32,722 nt of DNA from Candidatus Omnitrophota bacterium. GTDB taxonomy: Bacteria; Omnitrophota; Gorgyraeia; Gygaellales; UBA12090. The DNA is taken from assembly GCA_030674475.1 (NCBI GenBank), contig JAUSCZ010000015.1, positions 1 through 32,722 on the forward strand. Reading direction: 5' to 3'. Positions 17,700-26,312 of the stretch are shown piece after piece (positions within the stretch are counted from its first letter, which is position 1; each line of letters begins with the position of its first letter). Under the pieces are notes generated by a model that worked only from the letters and a program-made list of their open reading frames with translations, searched no databases and was not told the origin of the DNA. A program made the position numbers and the translations under genes.

Positions 17700-18601
17700 A
17701 TAAGGTCTTCTTTCTTCCCTATATTTATTACGTTTAGCTCAGGGTTGATTTTTCGAATCAGTCCTTTTAAAACATTGCCCGGACCGATTTCATAAAAAGT
17801 TTTAACCCCTTGAGCCGCCATAAACTTGATTGAGTCTTCCCAGAGTACCGGGCTGCATATTTGTTTTATGAGATTTTGGGTTATTTCTTCCTTGTTTTGT
17901 TGAGGCCTGGCGGTAACATTGCTTATTACAGGAATAGAGCCGGGACCTAAATTAAAGTTTTTTAGAAAGCCGGCAAAGCCCGCGGCTGCTTCTTGCATTA
18001 AGGATGAATGAAATGCCCCGGAAACCTCAAGGTCAAGGGCTCTTTTTGCTCCTTTAGATAAGGCTTCTTCCTTGGCCTTATCCACCGCTTCTACCTTTCC
18101 GCTGATAACTACTTGCGCCGGACAATTAAGATTGGCTATTTCACAGAAGGCATTACGGCAAATTTCTTCAAGTTCTTTTCTTCCCAGGCCAAGTATCGCG
18201 GACATTTTGCCGGGGTGCTTCTTGGCTGTCTCCTCCATCAGCTCCGCTCGTTTTCTTACTAAGCGCAGGCCATCCTCAAAACTTAAGGCCCCGGAGGCAA
18301 CCAGCGCCGAATATTCCCCTAAGCTTAGGCCCGCAGTATAGCTGACTGCTGAAAACTGACTGCTGAAAGCTGTTTTAAAAGCTTCAAAAGCGGCAATGCT
18401 GGCGGTAAGGATAGCCGGCTGGCAGTTGATAGTTTTGGTAAGCTCTTCCTGGGGGCCTTCAAAGCAAAGCTTAGTCAGGGAGAAACCTAAAATCTTATCC
18501 GCCCGGTCGAATACCGTTTTGCTTTCTTTAAAGGCCTCATATAGGTCTTTGCCCATGCCTGCATACTGGGCACCCTGGCCGGGAAAGATTAAAGCTACCA
18601 T
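17696..18601 (-). CDS. fabD: Malonyl-CoA:ACP transacylase with a small insertion
   Basis: VALIFPGQGAQYAGMGKDLYE; AGLSLGEYSALVASGALSFEDGLRLVRKRAELM; VSGAFHSSLM; FYEIGPGNVLKGLIRKI. Confidence 0.96.
   Translation of the reverse strand: MVALIFPGQGAQYAGMGKDLYEAFKESKTVFDRADKILGFSLTKLCFEGPQEELTKTINCQPAILTASIAAFEAFKTAFSSQFSAVSYTAGLSLGEYSALVASGALSFEDGLRLVRKRAELMEETAKKHPGKMSAILGLGRKELEEICRNAFCEIANLNCPAQVVISGKVEAVDKAKEEALSKGAKRALDLEVSGAFHSSLMQEAAAGFAGFLKNFNLGPGSIPVISNVTARPQQNKEEITQNLIKQICSPVLWEDSIKFMAAQGVKTFYEIGPGNVLKGLIRKINPELNVINIGKKEDLM
18341..18372. repeat. Tandem word repeat inserted in fabD
   Basis: gctgactgctgaaaactgactgctgaaagctg; two copies of ctgactgctgaaa; encodes FSSQFSAVS. Confidence 0.85.
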
Positions 18602-19572
18602 TTTATTACGCAGGCTCCCCAGGCTAAACCCGCCCCAAAGGCATCCAATACCACTATGTCGCCTTTTTTTATTCTTTTAGACTCGATTGCCTCGCAAAGG
18701 GCAATGGCTATTGAGGCCGAAGAGGTGTTTCCATATTTATTTATGTTCATAAAAATCTTATCCTGGCTAAGGCCGAGCCTTTTTCCGGTAGCCAGGATAA
18801 TCCGGGCATTAGCCTGATGAGTAATAAGGCAGTCTATGTCGCTGATGTTTAGTTTTGCTTTGAGCAAGGCTTTTTTTGCCGCATCCGTCATTGCCTTGAC
18901 CGCCAGTTTGAATATTTCGTTACCTTGCATTCTGAGGTAGTGTAATTTTTGGTCTATGGTTTCGTGGCTGGTGGGGATGCGTGAGCCTCCCGCGGGAACC
19001 ATCAATAGGTTTCCCAGGGAGCCGTCTCCTCCCATATAGGTCGAGAGTAGGCCCGGTTTTTCACACCTGGACACCACCGCCGCTCCCGCGCCATCGCCAA
19101 AGAGGACACAGGTATTGCGGTCGGTCCAATCAATTACCATGGAAAGTTTCTCCGCCCCGATGATCAGCACATTCTTAAACAGTCCGCTTTCAATAAATTG
19201 CTGGGCGATAATTAAGGAATAGACAAACCCGGAGCAGGCGGCTGAAATATCAAAGCAGGCCGCCTTCTTCGCTCCTAAGCGGCCTTGAATTATTGATGAG
19301 GTGGAGGGGAACTGCGTATCCGGGGTAATGGTGGCGGTAATTATTAGGTCTATGTCGTGTGGTTTTATTCTCGCGTTTTTTAGGGCATCCTGCGCGGCTT
19401 TCAGGCCTAAGTCGCTGGTGGCCTCGTTCTTATCGGCTATGCGGCGCTCCTTGATTCCGGTGCGGGCAGTTATCCATTCATCGGAGGTATTCACCATCTT
19501 TTCCAGGTCTCGATTAGTCAGCACCTTCTTGGGCAGATATTTTCCCACGCCTGTAATTTTCGCGAATTTCAT
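18595..19572 (-). CDS. fabH: Beta-ketoacyl-ACP synthase III
   Basis: ITGVGKYLPKKVLTNRDLEKMVNTSDEWITARTGIKERRIA; CFDISAACSGFVYSL; HQANARII; NINKYGNTSSASIAIAL. Confidence 0.97.
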   Translation of the reverse strand: MKFAKITGVGKYLPKKVLTNRDLEKMVNTSDEWITARTGIKERRIADKNEATSDLGLKAAQDALKNARIKPHDIDLIITATITPDTQFPSTSSIIQGRLGAKKAACFDISAACSGFVYSLIIAQQFIESGLFKNVLIIGAEKLSMVIDWTDRNTCVLFGDGAGAAVVSRCEKPGLLSTYMGGDGSLGNLLMVPAGGSRIPTSHETIDQKLHYLRMQGNEIFKLAVKAMTDAAKKALLKAKLNISDIDCLITHQANARIILATGKRLGLSQDKIFMNINKYGNTSSASIAIALCEAIESKRIKKGDIVVLDAFGAGLAWGACVIKW

Positions 19573-19584
19573 TGTTTTTACTTG

Positions 19585-19612
19585 AGTAGCCGCTGTAAAA
19601 ATAGCGGCTACT
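19585..19612. repeat. Perfect 10-bp inverted repeat containing the plsX stop codon
   Basis: agtagccgct-gtaaaaat-agcggctact. Confidence 0.92.
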
Positions 19613-20618
19613 TCTTTTGTCCGGCTATATTTTTTACTTTTTCAATTATGCTTTGATTAACTCCGCTCTCTACTTCTTGTATGGCCACCCTGATGGCATT
19701 TTTTACGGCCTTGGCCGAGGAGCGGCCGTGTCCGATAATTACTACCCCATTCACCCCTAAAAGCGGGGCTCCGCCGTATTCAGAATAATCAAGATTCTTC
19801 TTGAATCGCTTAAGGCTGTTATAAATAAAAAACAGGCCGATTTTAGCCATTACACTGTTCATTATTTCTCTTTTTAACAGCTCACCACAGGCCTCAGCCA
19901 CTCCTTCTGACACTTTTAGGGCCACATTACCCACAAAGCCATCGCAGATTACTATCTTGGCTTTCCCTTTAAAGATATCTTTTCCCTCTATGTTGCCGAT
20001 AAAGTTTAGTGGTGATCCGGCAAGCAGTTGGTGAGTTTCTTTAAGAGAATTCGTGCCTTTAGCTTCTTCTTCACCTATATTTAAAAGCCCTATCGAAGGC
20101 CTTGGCAGGCGAAAGATGTGCTCGTAATAAGCCTCAGCCATGGCCGCGTATTGGAGAAGGTGCAGGGGTTTGGCATCAATATTCGCTCCCACGTCAATAA
20201 TCAGGGTAGGGTCTTTTTTTAAGGTGGGGGCCATAATGGCTATGCCCGGCCGCTCTACTCCGCTAAGCATTCCCAGCCCTAAGGTTGCCGCGCAGACTAC
20301 CGCCCCGGTGTTTCCGGCGCTAAAAAAGGCGTCGGCCTGATTGTTTTTTAGCAGGTTTAGGCCTCGGATAATGGAAGAATCGCGTTTCTTTCTGATGCTT
20401 AAGGCCGCCGGTTCATCCATCAGGATTACTTCAGGGGCATTGATTATTTCAATATTATCAGGATGGAATTTGCTTTTCTTCAGCTCTTCCCTGACGCGTT
20501 CTTCGATCCCAATAAGAACTATTTGCTGTTTGGGATATTCTTTGGCCGCGGATAAGGAGCCCTCAACTACTGCTTTAGGGGCGTAATCCCCGCCCATGGC
20601 ATCAACGACGATTTTCAT
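19608..20618 (-). CDS. plsX: Phosphate acyltransferase PlsX
   Basis: IVVDAMGGDYAPKAVVEGSL; FFSAGNTGAVVCAATLGLG; LIIDVGANIDAKPLHLLQYA; DGFVGNVALKVSEG; YSEYGGAPLLGVNGVVIIGHGRS. Confidence 0.97.
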   Translation of the reverse strand: MKIVVDAMGGDYAPKAVVEGSLSAAKEYPKQQIVLIGIEERVREELKKSKFHPDNIEIINAPEVILMDEPAALSIRKKRDSSIIRGLNLLKNNQADAFFSAGNTGAVVCAATLGLGMLSGVERPGIAIMAPTLKKDPTLIIDVGANIDAKPLHLLQYAAMAEAYYEHIFRLPRPSIGLLNIGEEEAKGTNSLKETHQLLAGSPLNFIGNIEGKDIFKGKAKIVICDGFVGNVALKVSEGVAEACGELLKREIMNSVMAKIGLFFIYNSLKRFKKNLDYSEYGGAPLLGVNGVVIIGHGRSSAKAVKNAIRVAIQEVESGVNQSIIEKVKNIAGQKK

Positions 20619-20631
20619 AAAATTGGTTAGC

Positions 20632-20835
20632 TTAGCCGCGTTTTTCCTTTTTCTCTTTGATTTTTATTTCCAGGGCCTGTCTTCCTTTATAATGACCGCA
20701 TACGGGACAAACTTGGTGCGGCAGTTTGGGCTGTTTGCATTGAGGGCACACCGAAAGCTGATCGGATTTGTATATCTTATGCGCTCTTTTTTTGAGTGTT
20801 CTGGCCCGGGAAAATCTTCGCTTTGGTAACGGCAT
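20632..20835 (-). CDS. rpmF: 50S ribosomal protein L32 (zinc-ribbon type)
   Basis: MPLPKRRFSRARTLKKRAH..CPQCKQPKLPHQVCPVCGHYKGRQAL. Confidence 0.95.
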   Translation of the reverse strand: MPLPKRRFSRARTLKKRAHKIYKSDQLSVCPQCKQPKLPHQVCPVCGHYKGRQALEIKIKEKKEKRG

Positions 20836-20891
20836 TGGATCTACCTCCTGTTAGTGTTAAGGTTAAAGGAATAAACTCTGGTTACTCTATT

Positions 20892-21302
20892 TTAGCCGCA
20901 ATCGCACGGTCCTTCATTGAGATTCTTACCGCATTTGACGCACAGGCCTGGACAGTCCGGATTGCAAAGCGGCTTTAAGGGGTAGTCCAGCATAATCTCC
21001 TGGCGTAGGTCGTCGCTTAAATCAATGATAGTATCTTGCGAGGTTATCGGGTAATCCAGTCTAAAGTTTTTGTCTATATTTATTTCTAAATCAGATAAAC
21101 ACCTCCAGCATTGGGCGCTAGCCCTGGCGGTCATATTTATATGGACATCCAGGGCGTTAGAAAATTTGATTGCCTCGGCCTTAATGTGTATCATTGATGC
21201 CGGTTTAATTCCGGTAAGCTCTAAATCCAGCTCTTCGGGTTTTTTGGATTCTTCCAAGAGAACAGCTTCGCCTTCAGGAAGTTTTCTAAGGTCTATTTTC
21301 AT
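20892..21302 (-). CDS. DUF177 / YceD family protein
   Basis: INMTARASAQCWRCLSDLEINIDKNFRLDY...LRQEIMLDYPLKPLCNPDCPGLCVKCGKNLNEGPCDC, upstream of rpmF. Confidence 0.94.
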   Translation of the reverse strand: MKIDLRKLPEGEAVLLEESKKPEELDLELTGIKPASMIHIKAEAIKFSNALDVHINMTARASAQCWRCLSDLEINIDKNFRLDYPITSQDTIIDLSDDLRQEIMLDYPLKPLCNPDCPGLCVKCGKNLNEGPCDCG

Positions 21303-21795
21303 CGGCCGATCGTTTAATTTTTAGTTTCTCTTTGAGTCCGCGCTGGACCGCCGCCGGCACGAACGAGGAAAGCTCGGCTCCCAATTCCGCCGTTTCTTTT
21401 ATCAAACGGGAGGAAAAATAAGAATATTGCTCCGAAGGCATCAAAAATAAGGTTTCCACATCCTGCGATAGCTTCCGGTTAGTCAGGGCCATTTGGAATT
21501 CATACTCAAAGTCAGAAAGCATCCTTATGCCTCTGACAATCACCCCGATATTATTTTTCCGGGCATAATCAACCACCAGGCCGTCAAAGTCGCCGATAAT
21601 CACCCCGTCCATTCCGGAAGTAACCTCTTTAAGCATTTGAACGCGCTCTTTTAGGGAAAAGAGCGGTTTTTTTTGTGAATTATGGGCTACGGCAACTATG
21701 ACCGTATCGAATATTTTTTTGGCCCTAAGGATGATATCAATATGTCCGTAGGTTACCGGGTCAAATGAACCGGGATAAATAGCTTTTTGGCACAT
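21286..21795 (-). CDS. coaD: Pantetheine-phosphate adenylyltransferase
   Basis: AIYPGSFDPVTYGHIDIILRAKKIFD; GVIVRGIRMLSDFEYEFQMALTNRKL; LFLMPSEQYSYFSSRLIKETAELG. Confidence 0.97.
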   Translation of the reverse strand: MCQKAIYPGSFDPVTYGHIDIILRAKKIFDTVIVAVAHNSQKKPLFSLKERVQMLKEVTSGMDGVIIGDFDGLVVDYARKNNIGVIVRGIRMLSDFEYEFQMALTNRKLSQDVETLFLMPSEQYSYFSSRLIKETAELGAELSSFVPAAVQRGLKEKLKIKRSADENRP

Positions 21796-21891
21796 GTGTG
21801 TCCCTCACTTCCTGCCTGCTCAACGGACCAGGTGCTCGGAGTAAGCAGAGGCCAGATTTTAGTCTTTTTTATGGTTTCTGGAGACTGATTT

Positions 21892-21922
21892 CCCCGGCCT
21901 GTTTCGCTTTACCGGGGCAGGC
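21892..21922. repeat. Intergenic inverted repeat (ccccggcctg/caggctggtt-type)
   Basis: ccccggcctgtttcgctttaccggggcaggct. Confidence 0.65.
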
Positions 21923-21925
21923 TGG

Positions 21926-22492
21926 TTACTCCTTCTTGTAAAATGACAATATCTTGTCGCCGTAATGCTTTTGCTTAAAAAGTATTAAGCTGCCTTCGGT
22001 GTGCGGCAGCTCTTCTTTTTTGCAGTGTTCTATCACCACTATTCCTAAAGGTGTTAATATATCATAAGAAATTATAGCGAGCAAGGACTTTTTTGCCAGT
22101 CCTGTCAGATAAGGCGGATCAAGAAAAATTAGGTCAAATTTCAGCCCTTGTCTTTCAAGAAAACAAGGCGCCTCCAGGGAGTCTTTTCGGTAAATCCGGC
22201 AGTTAAGGCCGTCTGCGTCCGCGCGGGGTTTAATGCCTAAAGAAATAAGGTTAGTTTCAATAAGTTTCAGGCAATTAATGTCAGAATCCACAAATACGAC
22301 TTTTTTCGCTCCGTAAGAAAATGCCTCTATACCCACCGCTCCTGAACCGGCAAAGAGTTCAAGAAACACGCTGTCTTTAACCGAATCGCCTAAGCAATCA
22401 AAGACGGCCTTACGCACCTTGTTTTGGGTGGGGCGGATATTTTTAGGGAATTTGATTTGCCGGCCCTTAAGTTTTCCTGAGATTATCCGCAT
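21926..22492 (-). CDS. rsmD: 16S rRNA (guanine966-N2)-methyltransferase
   Basis: MRIISGKLKGRQIKFPKNIRPTQNKVRKAVFDCLGD; FLELFAGSGAVGIEAFSYGAKKVVFVDSD; FDLIFLDPPYL. Confidence 0.96.
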   Translation of the reverse strand: MRIISGKLKGRQIKFPKNIRPTQNKVRKAVFDCLGDSVKDSVFLELFAGSGAVGIEAFSYGAKKVVFVDSDINCLKLIETNLISLGIKPRADADGLNCRIYRKDSLEAPCFLERQGLKFDLIFLDPPYLTGLAKKSLLAIISYDILTPLGIVVIEHCKKEELPHTEGSLILFKQKHYGDKILSFYKKE

Positions 22493-22941
22493 AGCGTTTT
22501 AATCGCCTTAGCGAATTTATTTTTAGGGTAAGAGCTGAATTTTAAGCGGCGTTTATTTTCATCTAGAATCTTAAAATCCACTCTTAGGTATCCCCGGGGG
22601 AGGCATTCTTCTATTTTATCCGCCCATTCAACGGCGGTTATTCCATCCGAGTAAAAATATTCTTCATAGCCGATTTGTTCTAACTGACGGATATTTTTGA
22701 GGCGGTAGAGGTCAAAGTGATTAATGGTAAGCTTTCCTTTATATTGGCGCATCAGGACAAAGGTCGGGCTTAAAACCTTATTTTTAGCGCATCCTAAGCC
22801 GCTGGCTAGCCCTTTGACAAAGGCGGTTTTTCCCGAGCCGAGATTACCGGTTAAGGCCAAAACGTCTCCGGATTTAAGCTGTGCGGCTAATTTAGCGGCT
22901 ATTTCCTGGGTTTGCTTCAGTGAATAAGAAAGTATGTTCAT
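22483..22941 (-). CDS. tsaE: tRNA threonylcarbamoyladenosine biosynthesis ATPase TsaE
   Basis: GDVLALTGNLGSGKTAFVKGLASGLG; SPTFVLMRQYKGKLTINHFDLYRL; AVEWADKIEECLP. Confidence 0.96.
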   Translation of the reverse strand: MNILSYSLKQTQEIAAKLAAQLKSGDVLALTGNLGSGKTAFVKGLASGLGCAKNKVLSPTFVLMRQYKGKLTINHFDLYRLKNIRQLEQIGYEEYFYSDGITAVEWADKIEECLPRGYLRVDFKILDENKRRLKFSSYPKNKFAKAIKTLCG

Positions 22942-22960
22942 AAAAAAAGTATGAAATAAT

Positions 22961-23021
22961 CAGTTTATGGTTTATAGCTATTGTTTTAAAGCCATAAACT
23001 ATACACTATCAACCATAAACG
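22961..23021. repeat. Word-like repeat of 'cataaac / gtttatg' units in the thiL-tsaE spacer
   Basis: cagtttatggtttatagctattgttttaaagccataaactatacactatcaaccataaac. Confidence 0.85.
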
Positions 23022-23041
23022 GCTTCTTGTTATTTATATTC

Positions 23042-23935
23042 TTAAAAGTGCTGGTAGCCTTTCGGCTCTAATATTTTCTCCCGACAGTCTTTGGTGATTA
23101 TCTTCAGGCCGTGTTTTTCTTTCCGAATTTCGCCTATAATTTTGAAGAAAGGGTTATTTTTTATCAGCCTTCTGGCCTCTTTCGGTTGAGTGGTAAAAAG
23201 CAATTCATAGTCTTCCCCCATATTCAGGGCTTCAGTTAATGACTTGGCGCTTCCGGAGACCGGAATAAGCTCTTCGTAGATAATCGCGCCGACTTTGCCG
23301 GCTAAGGTCAGCCGGTGTAAATCCAGGCTCAGGCCGTCGGACAGATCCATCATCGCGCTTATCCGGTAATTACTAACCAAGTAATTCGCCTCTTTTATCC
23401 GGGGCGTAAACTTCAAATGTCTGCCGTAGAGTGAGCCCCCAAGGGAACCGCTGACAAAAATCAGGTCTCCCGGCTTCGCCCCGGACCTTAAAGTGAGATT
23501 TTTCTTAAGCACTTCACCAATCATTGAGACATCAACTATTATTTTTTCCGATAAGCTTAAATCTCCTCCCACGATATTGGTTTTGAATTTCCCGGCCAAA
23601 GCCAATGCCCCTTTGTAAAATCCGCTAATGAATTCTTTTGCCTGCTTTCTGGGGAAGCCTAGAGATATGAGGGCGTATTTCGGCTTTCCTCCCATTGCCG
23701 CGATATCGCTCAAAGAGCAAGCTATTGCCTTATGGCCAATATCCTTCGCGGCGGTATCAGGAAAGAAATCAGTTCCTTCAATCAGCATATCACAGGTAAA
23801 GAGCTGATATTTGTTCCGGGTATATTTTAAAACCGCGGTATCGTCTCCAATGCCGCGGACTACCGAAGGAGAGTTTTTAATCCCGCGGCTTATCCTTTGA
23901 ATCAAATCTAATTCTGAAATTCTACCTGATGACAT
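23042..23935 (-). CDS. thiL: Thiamine-monophosphate kinase
   Basis: ISELDLIQRISRGIKNSPSVVRGIGDDTAVLKY; FPDTAAKDIGHKAIACSLSDIAAMGGKPKYALISLGFP; MMDLSDGLSLDLHRL; LNMGEDYELLFT; start placed at MSSGRISEL. Confidence 0.95.
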   Translation of the reverse strand: MSSGRISELDLIQRISRGIKNSPSVVRGIGDDTAVLKYTRNKYQLFTCDMLIEGTDFFPDTAAKDIGHKAIACSLSDIAAMGGKPKYALISLGFPRKQAKEFISGFYKGALALAGKFKTNIVGGDLSLSEKIIVDVSMIGEVLKKNLTLRSGAKPGDLIFVSGSLGGSLYGRHLKFTPRIKEANYLVSNYRISAMMDLSDGLSLDLHRLTLAGKVGAIIYEELIPVSGSAKSLTEALNMGEDYELLFTTQPKEARRLIKNNPFFKIIGEIRKEKHGLKIITKDCREKILEPKGYQHF

Positions 23936-24959
23936 TGGGAATGTTTTTGGCAAAAGGCGGCTTAATCAACCCTTTTTCCGTGACAAAGGCGCGGATAAAC
24001 TTATGTAAAGTGACATCAAAGGCGGGATTATACACCTTGACTTGGGAATGGGCAACTTTCTTAGACTGCAGGCAGATAACCTCTTGCGGTTTTCTATGTT
24101 CAATAGGTATGCTTTTTCCGGATTTTAATTTCAAATCAAAAGTAGAAGAAGGAGCCACTATATAAAAAGGTATCTGGTGATAATGACTCAAAAGGGCCAG
24201 GTTAAAGGTCCCGATTTTATTAGCCGTATCCCCGTTCGCGGCTACGCGGTCTGCCCCGGCAAAGACCTTATCAATTTTACCCTCTTTCATCAGGTAACCC
24301 GCGGTATTATCCGCGATCAGGGTTACATCAATGTTGTGTTCTTTTAATTCCCAGCTGGTCAGCCTGGCCCCCTGCAAAAGCGGCCGGGTCTCACAGGCAA
24401 AGACCTTAAAGACCCTGCCTTTTTCTTTGGCCCGGTAAAACACCCCTAAAGCCGTCCCGTAGTCCGCGGTAGCCAGGGCCCCGGCATTACAGACAGTTAG
24501 ACAGGTATCCCCGTCATGGATGAGCTTGGCTCCATAATCCGCCATCTTGCGGCAGATAGATTTATCCTCCTCCAGTATTTTTAGGGCCTCATCCAAGAGC
24601 AGTTCTTTTATCTTGGGCAGTGAAAGATTAAGATTGGAATAAGCCCGCCTTTTCATTCTTTCCAGGGCCCAAAATAGATTCACTGCCGTAGGCCGGCTGG
24701 AAGCCAGATATTTGACGGTCTGGTCTAACTTTTTCTTAAAACCCTCGATATCCTGGCCAGGAAAATCTTTTATCCCCAAGATAACCCCCAATGCCCCGGC
24801 AATTCCAATAGCCGGGGCCCCTCGCACCTGAAGTTCTTTTATAGCCTTCCATATTGTTTTGATATTACGGCAGTCTAAATGTTCCAACTTCAAAGGAAGT
24901 TTAGTTTGGTTAATTATCCGTATACAGTTATTCTTCCATTCAATAGTGGCGATAGGCAT
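23922..24959 (-). CDS. mtnA: S-methyl-5-thioribose-1-phosphate isomerase (MtnA / aIF-2B family)
   Basis: IRIINQTKLPLKLEHLDCRN; ELQVRGAPAIGIAGALGV; RPTAVNLFWALERM; VCNAGALATADYGTALG; ETRPLLQGARLTSWEL; GADRVAANGDTANKIGTFNLALLS. Confidence 0.96.
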   Translation of the reverse strand: MPIATIEWKNNCIRIINQTKLPLKLEHLDCRNIKTIWKAIKELQVRGAPAIGIAGALGVILGIKDFPGQDIEGFKKKLDQTVKYLASSRPTAVNLFWALERMKRRAYSNLNLSLPKIKELLLDEALKILEEDKSICRKMADYGAKLIHDGDTCLTVCNAGALATADYGTALGVFYRAKEKGRVFKVFACETRPLLQGARLTSWELKEHNIDVTLIADNTAGYLMKEGKIDKVFAGADRVAANGDTANKIGTFNLALLSHYHQIPFYIVAPSSTFDLKLKSGKSIPIEHRKPQEVICLQSKKVAHSQVKVYNPAFDVTLHKFIRAFVTEKGLIKPPFAKNIPNVIR

Positions 24960-24992
24960 ATTATTGCTCCATCAACTTAATTTCTAATAATT

Positions 24993-25150
24993 GCGGAAGT
25001 TGATTCCGCAATTCCGCTAGGGGGGCAAGCCCCCCTTCGGCGCTCTCCGCCTACGGCGGATCGCTGAGCACCCCCCAAGCGTGGGGGACGGTCTCCCCCA
25101 CGCCCCCTTAATGCACTAATGATCATTGAAACCAATTTTAGAGTGCATTA
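24993..25150. repeat. Composite multi-hairpin intergenic island
   Basis: Successive inverted repeats: gcggaa/ttccgc, gggggg-caag-cccccc, ccgcc/ggcgg, gtggggga/tcccccac, taatgcact/agtgcatta. Confidence 0.88.
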
Positions 25151-26302
25151 TTTCCCCAGTAATCTGGCTAAAAAGCTCTTTTTTATCCCGATGGCCGCGT
25201 AAGGACAGACCTCGCGGCAGCAAAAACAGGAGATACACTCGGAATAATCAATCATAATCTTTCCGTTCTTATTGCTCATTGTCTTTTGAGGACAGTTATT
25301 CACGCAGGCATCGCATAATTGGCAGATATCCGTATCAATCTTGGGCACAAAGGTAAGCCATTTCTTAAGTAAATTGGCGGCAAAAGGCGGAAGATTATTT
25401 AAAATAGCCCGGGGAAGAGACATCTCCGGGAGCTTAAATCCCCGAACAACCGCATTTTTAAGGCTCTCTCCGAGAATATCAACATCATTCAGAGAAGCCC
25501 CGGGAAGATTTCTTTTTAATGCCTCTTTGATGGTATAGATATTTTCCGGCCTGGCATTCATAATAGCGGCTAAGACCGTATCTATGGCCACCGGGTTACT
25601 CCCGGCCACTATCAGTCCGATATCCCTTTTGGTCCCGGAGGTTGCCGGGCCATTACCTTCCATCCCGGTTATGCCGTCAACTATGCTTAATGCCGGCTTA
25701 ACCGCCGCGTAGACATCCAGAAGCATTCCGGCAAAACGCTCCGGCTGATGAAAATTCTTATGACACTCCAGCTTGAATGTCCCGGGGATAAGCCCGAATA
25801 GGTTCTTCACCGCCCCGGTTAAAATCATATACTCGTGGGTCTTGAATTTAGGGATATTCAGGATATAATCGCAGTCCTTGACAAACTGGGCCAAAGGAAA
25901 ATATCCCTCCCCGCCTGCCGGCGAGGCAGGCATATACCGTTTATCGAAGGTTACCAGCTCTACCGCTTCTTCTTCAGCGATTTTTCTGATACCGGTCTCT
26001 TCGTATACCTTGACGATATTTTCCATCTGTGACCCGAACACGCTGGGCCCGTCGCCGAGATAAATCTTACAGTTAATTCCCTTAAGTAAGCGTAGGACCT
26101 GGCGCACGAATTCCGGATGGGTAGTTATAGCCGCAGCAGGCGAGGCCGCCATCAAAAGATTAGGCTTAACCAGAACCTTAGCCCCGGGTCGGATAAATTT
26201 CTCTATTCCCCCGATAAGCCGCAAAGACTCTTTGATCTTCTCCGCAAGCTCCTCTGGCTGATAGCTCTTACACTTGACTATGGATACCTGGAGCTTAGAC
26301 AT
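25148..26302 (-). CDS. DUF362 domain protein with C-terminal 2[4Fe-4S] ferredoxin domain
   Basis: AKVLVKPNLLMAASPAAAITTHPEFVRQVLRLL; YILNIPKFKTHEYMILTGAVKNLFG; CQLCDACVNNCPQKTM and CISCFCCREVCPYAAI. Confidence 0.93.
   Translation of the reverse strand: MSKLQVSIVKCKSYQPEELAEKIKESLRLIGGIEKFIRPGAKVLVKPNLLMAASPAAAITTHPEFVRQVLRLLKGINCKIYLGDGPSVFGSQMENIVKVYEETGIRKIAEEEAVELVTFDKRYMPASPAGGEGYFPLAQFVKDCDYILNIPKFKTHEYMILTGAVKNLFGLIPGTFKLECHKNFHQPERFAGMLLDVYAAVKPALSIVDGITGMEGNGPATSGTKRDIGLIVAGSNPVAIDTVLAAIMNARPENIYTIKEALKRNLPGASLNDVDILGESLKNAVVRGFKLPEMSLPRAILNNLPPFAANLLKKWLTFVPKIDTDICQLCDACVNNCPQKTMSNKNGKIMIDYSECISCFCCREVCPYAAIGIKKSFLARLLGK
25908..25930. repeat. Small palindromic insertion inside the DUF362 gene
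   Basis: ccgcctgccggcgaggcaggcat; encodes MPASPAGGEG. Confidence 0.75.
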
Positions 26303-26312
26303 AATTATAGAT

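Noticed and set aside
18595-18601. Small gene overlaps (fabD/fabH, coaD/DUF177, tsaE/rsmD, tmk/cysS, thiL/mtnA) as possible frameshifts
   Set aside because: Both proteins of each pair are complete with intact motifs; these are normal translational-coupling overlaps or over-extended ORF starts.
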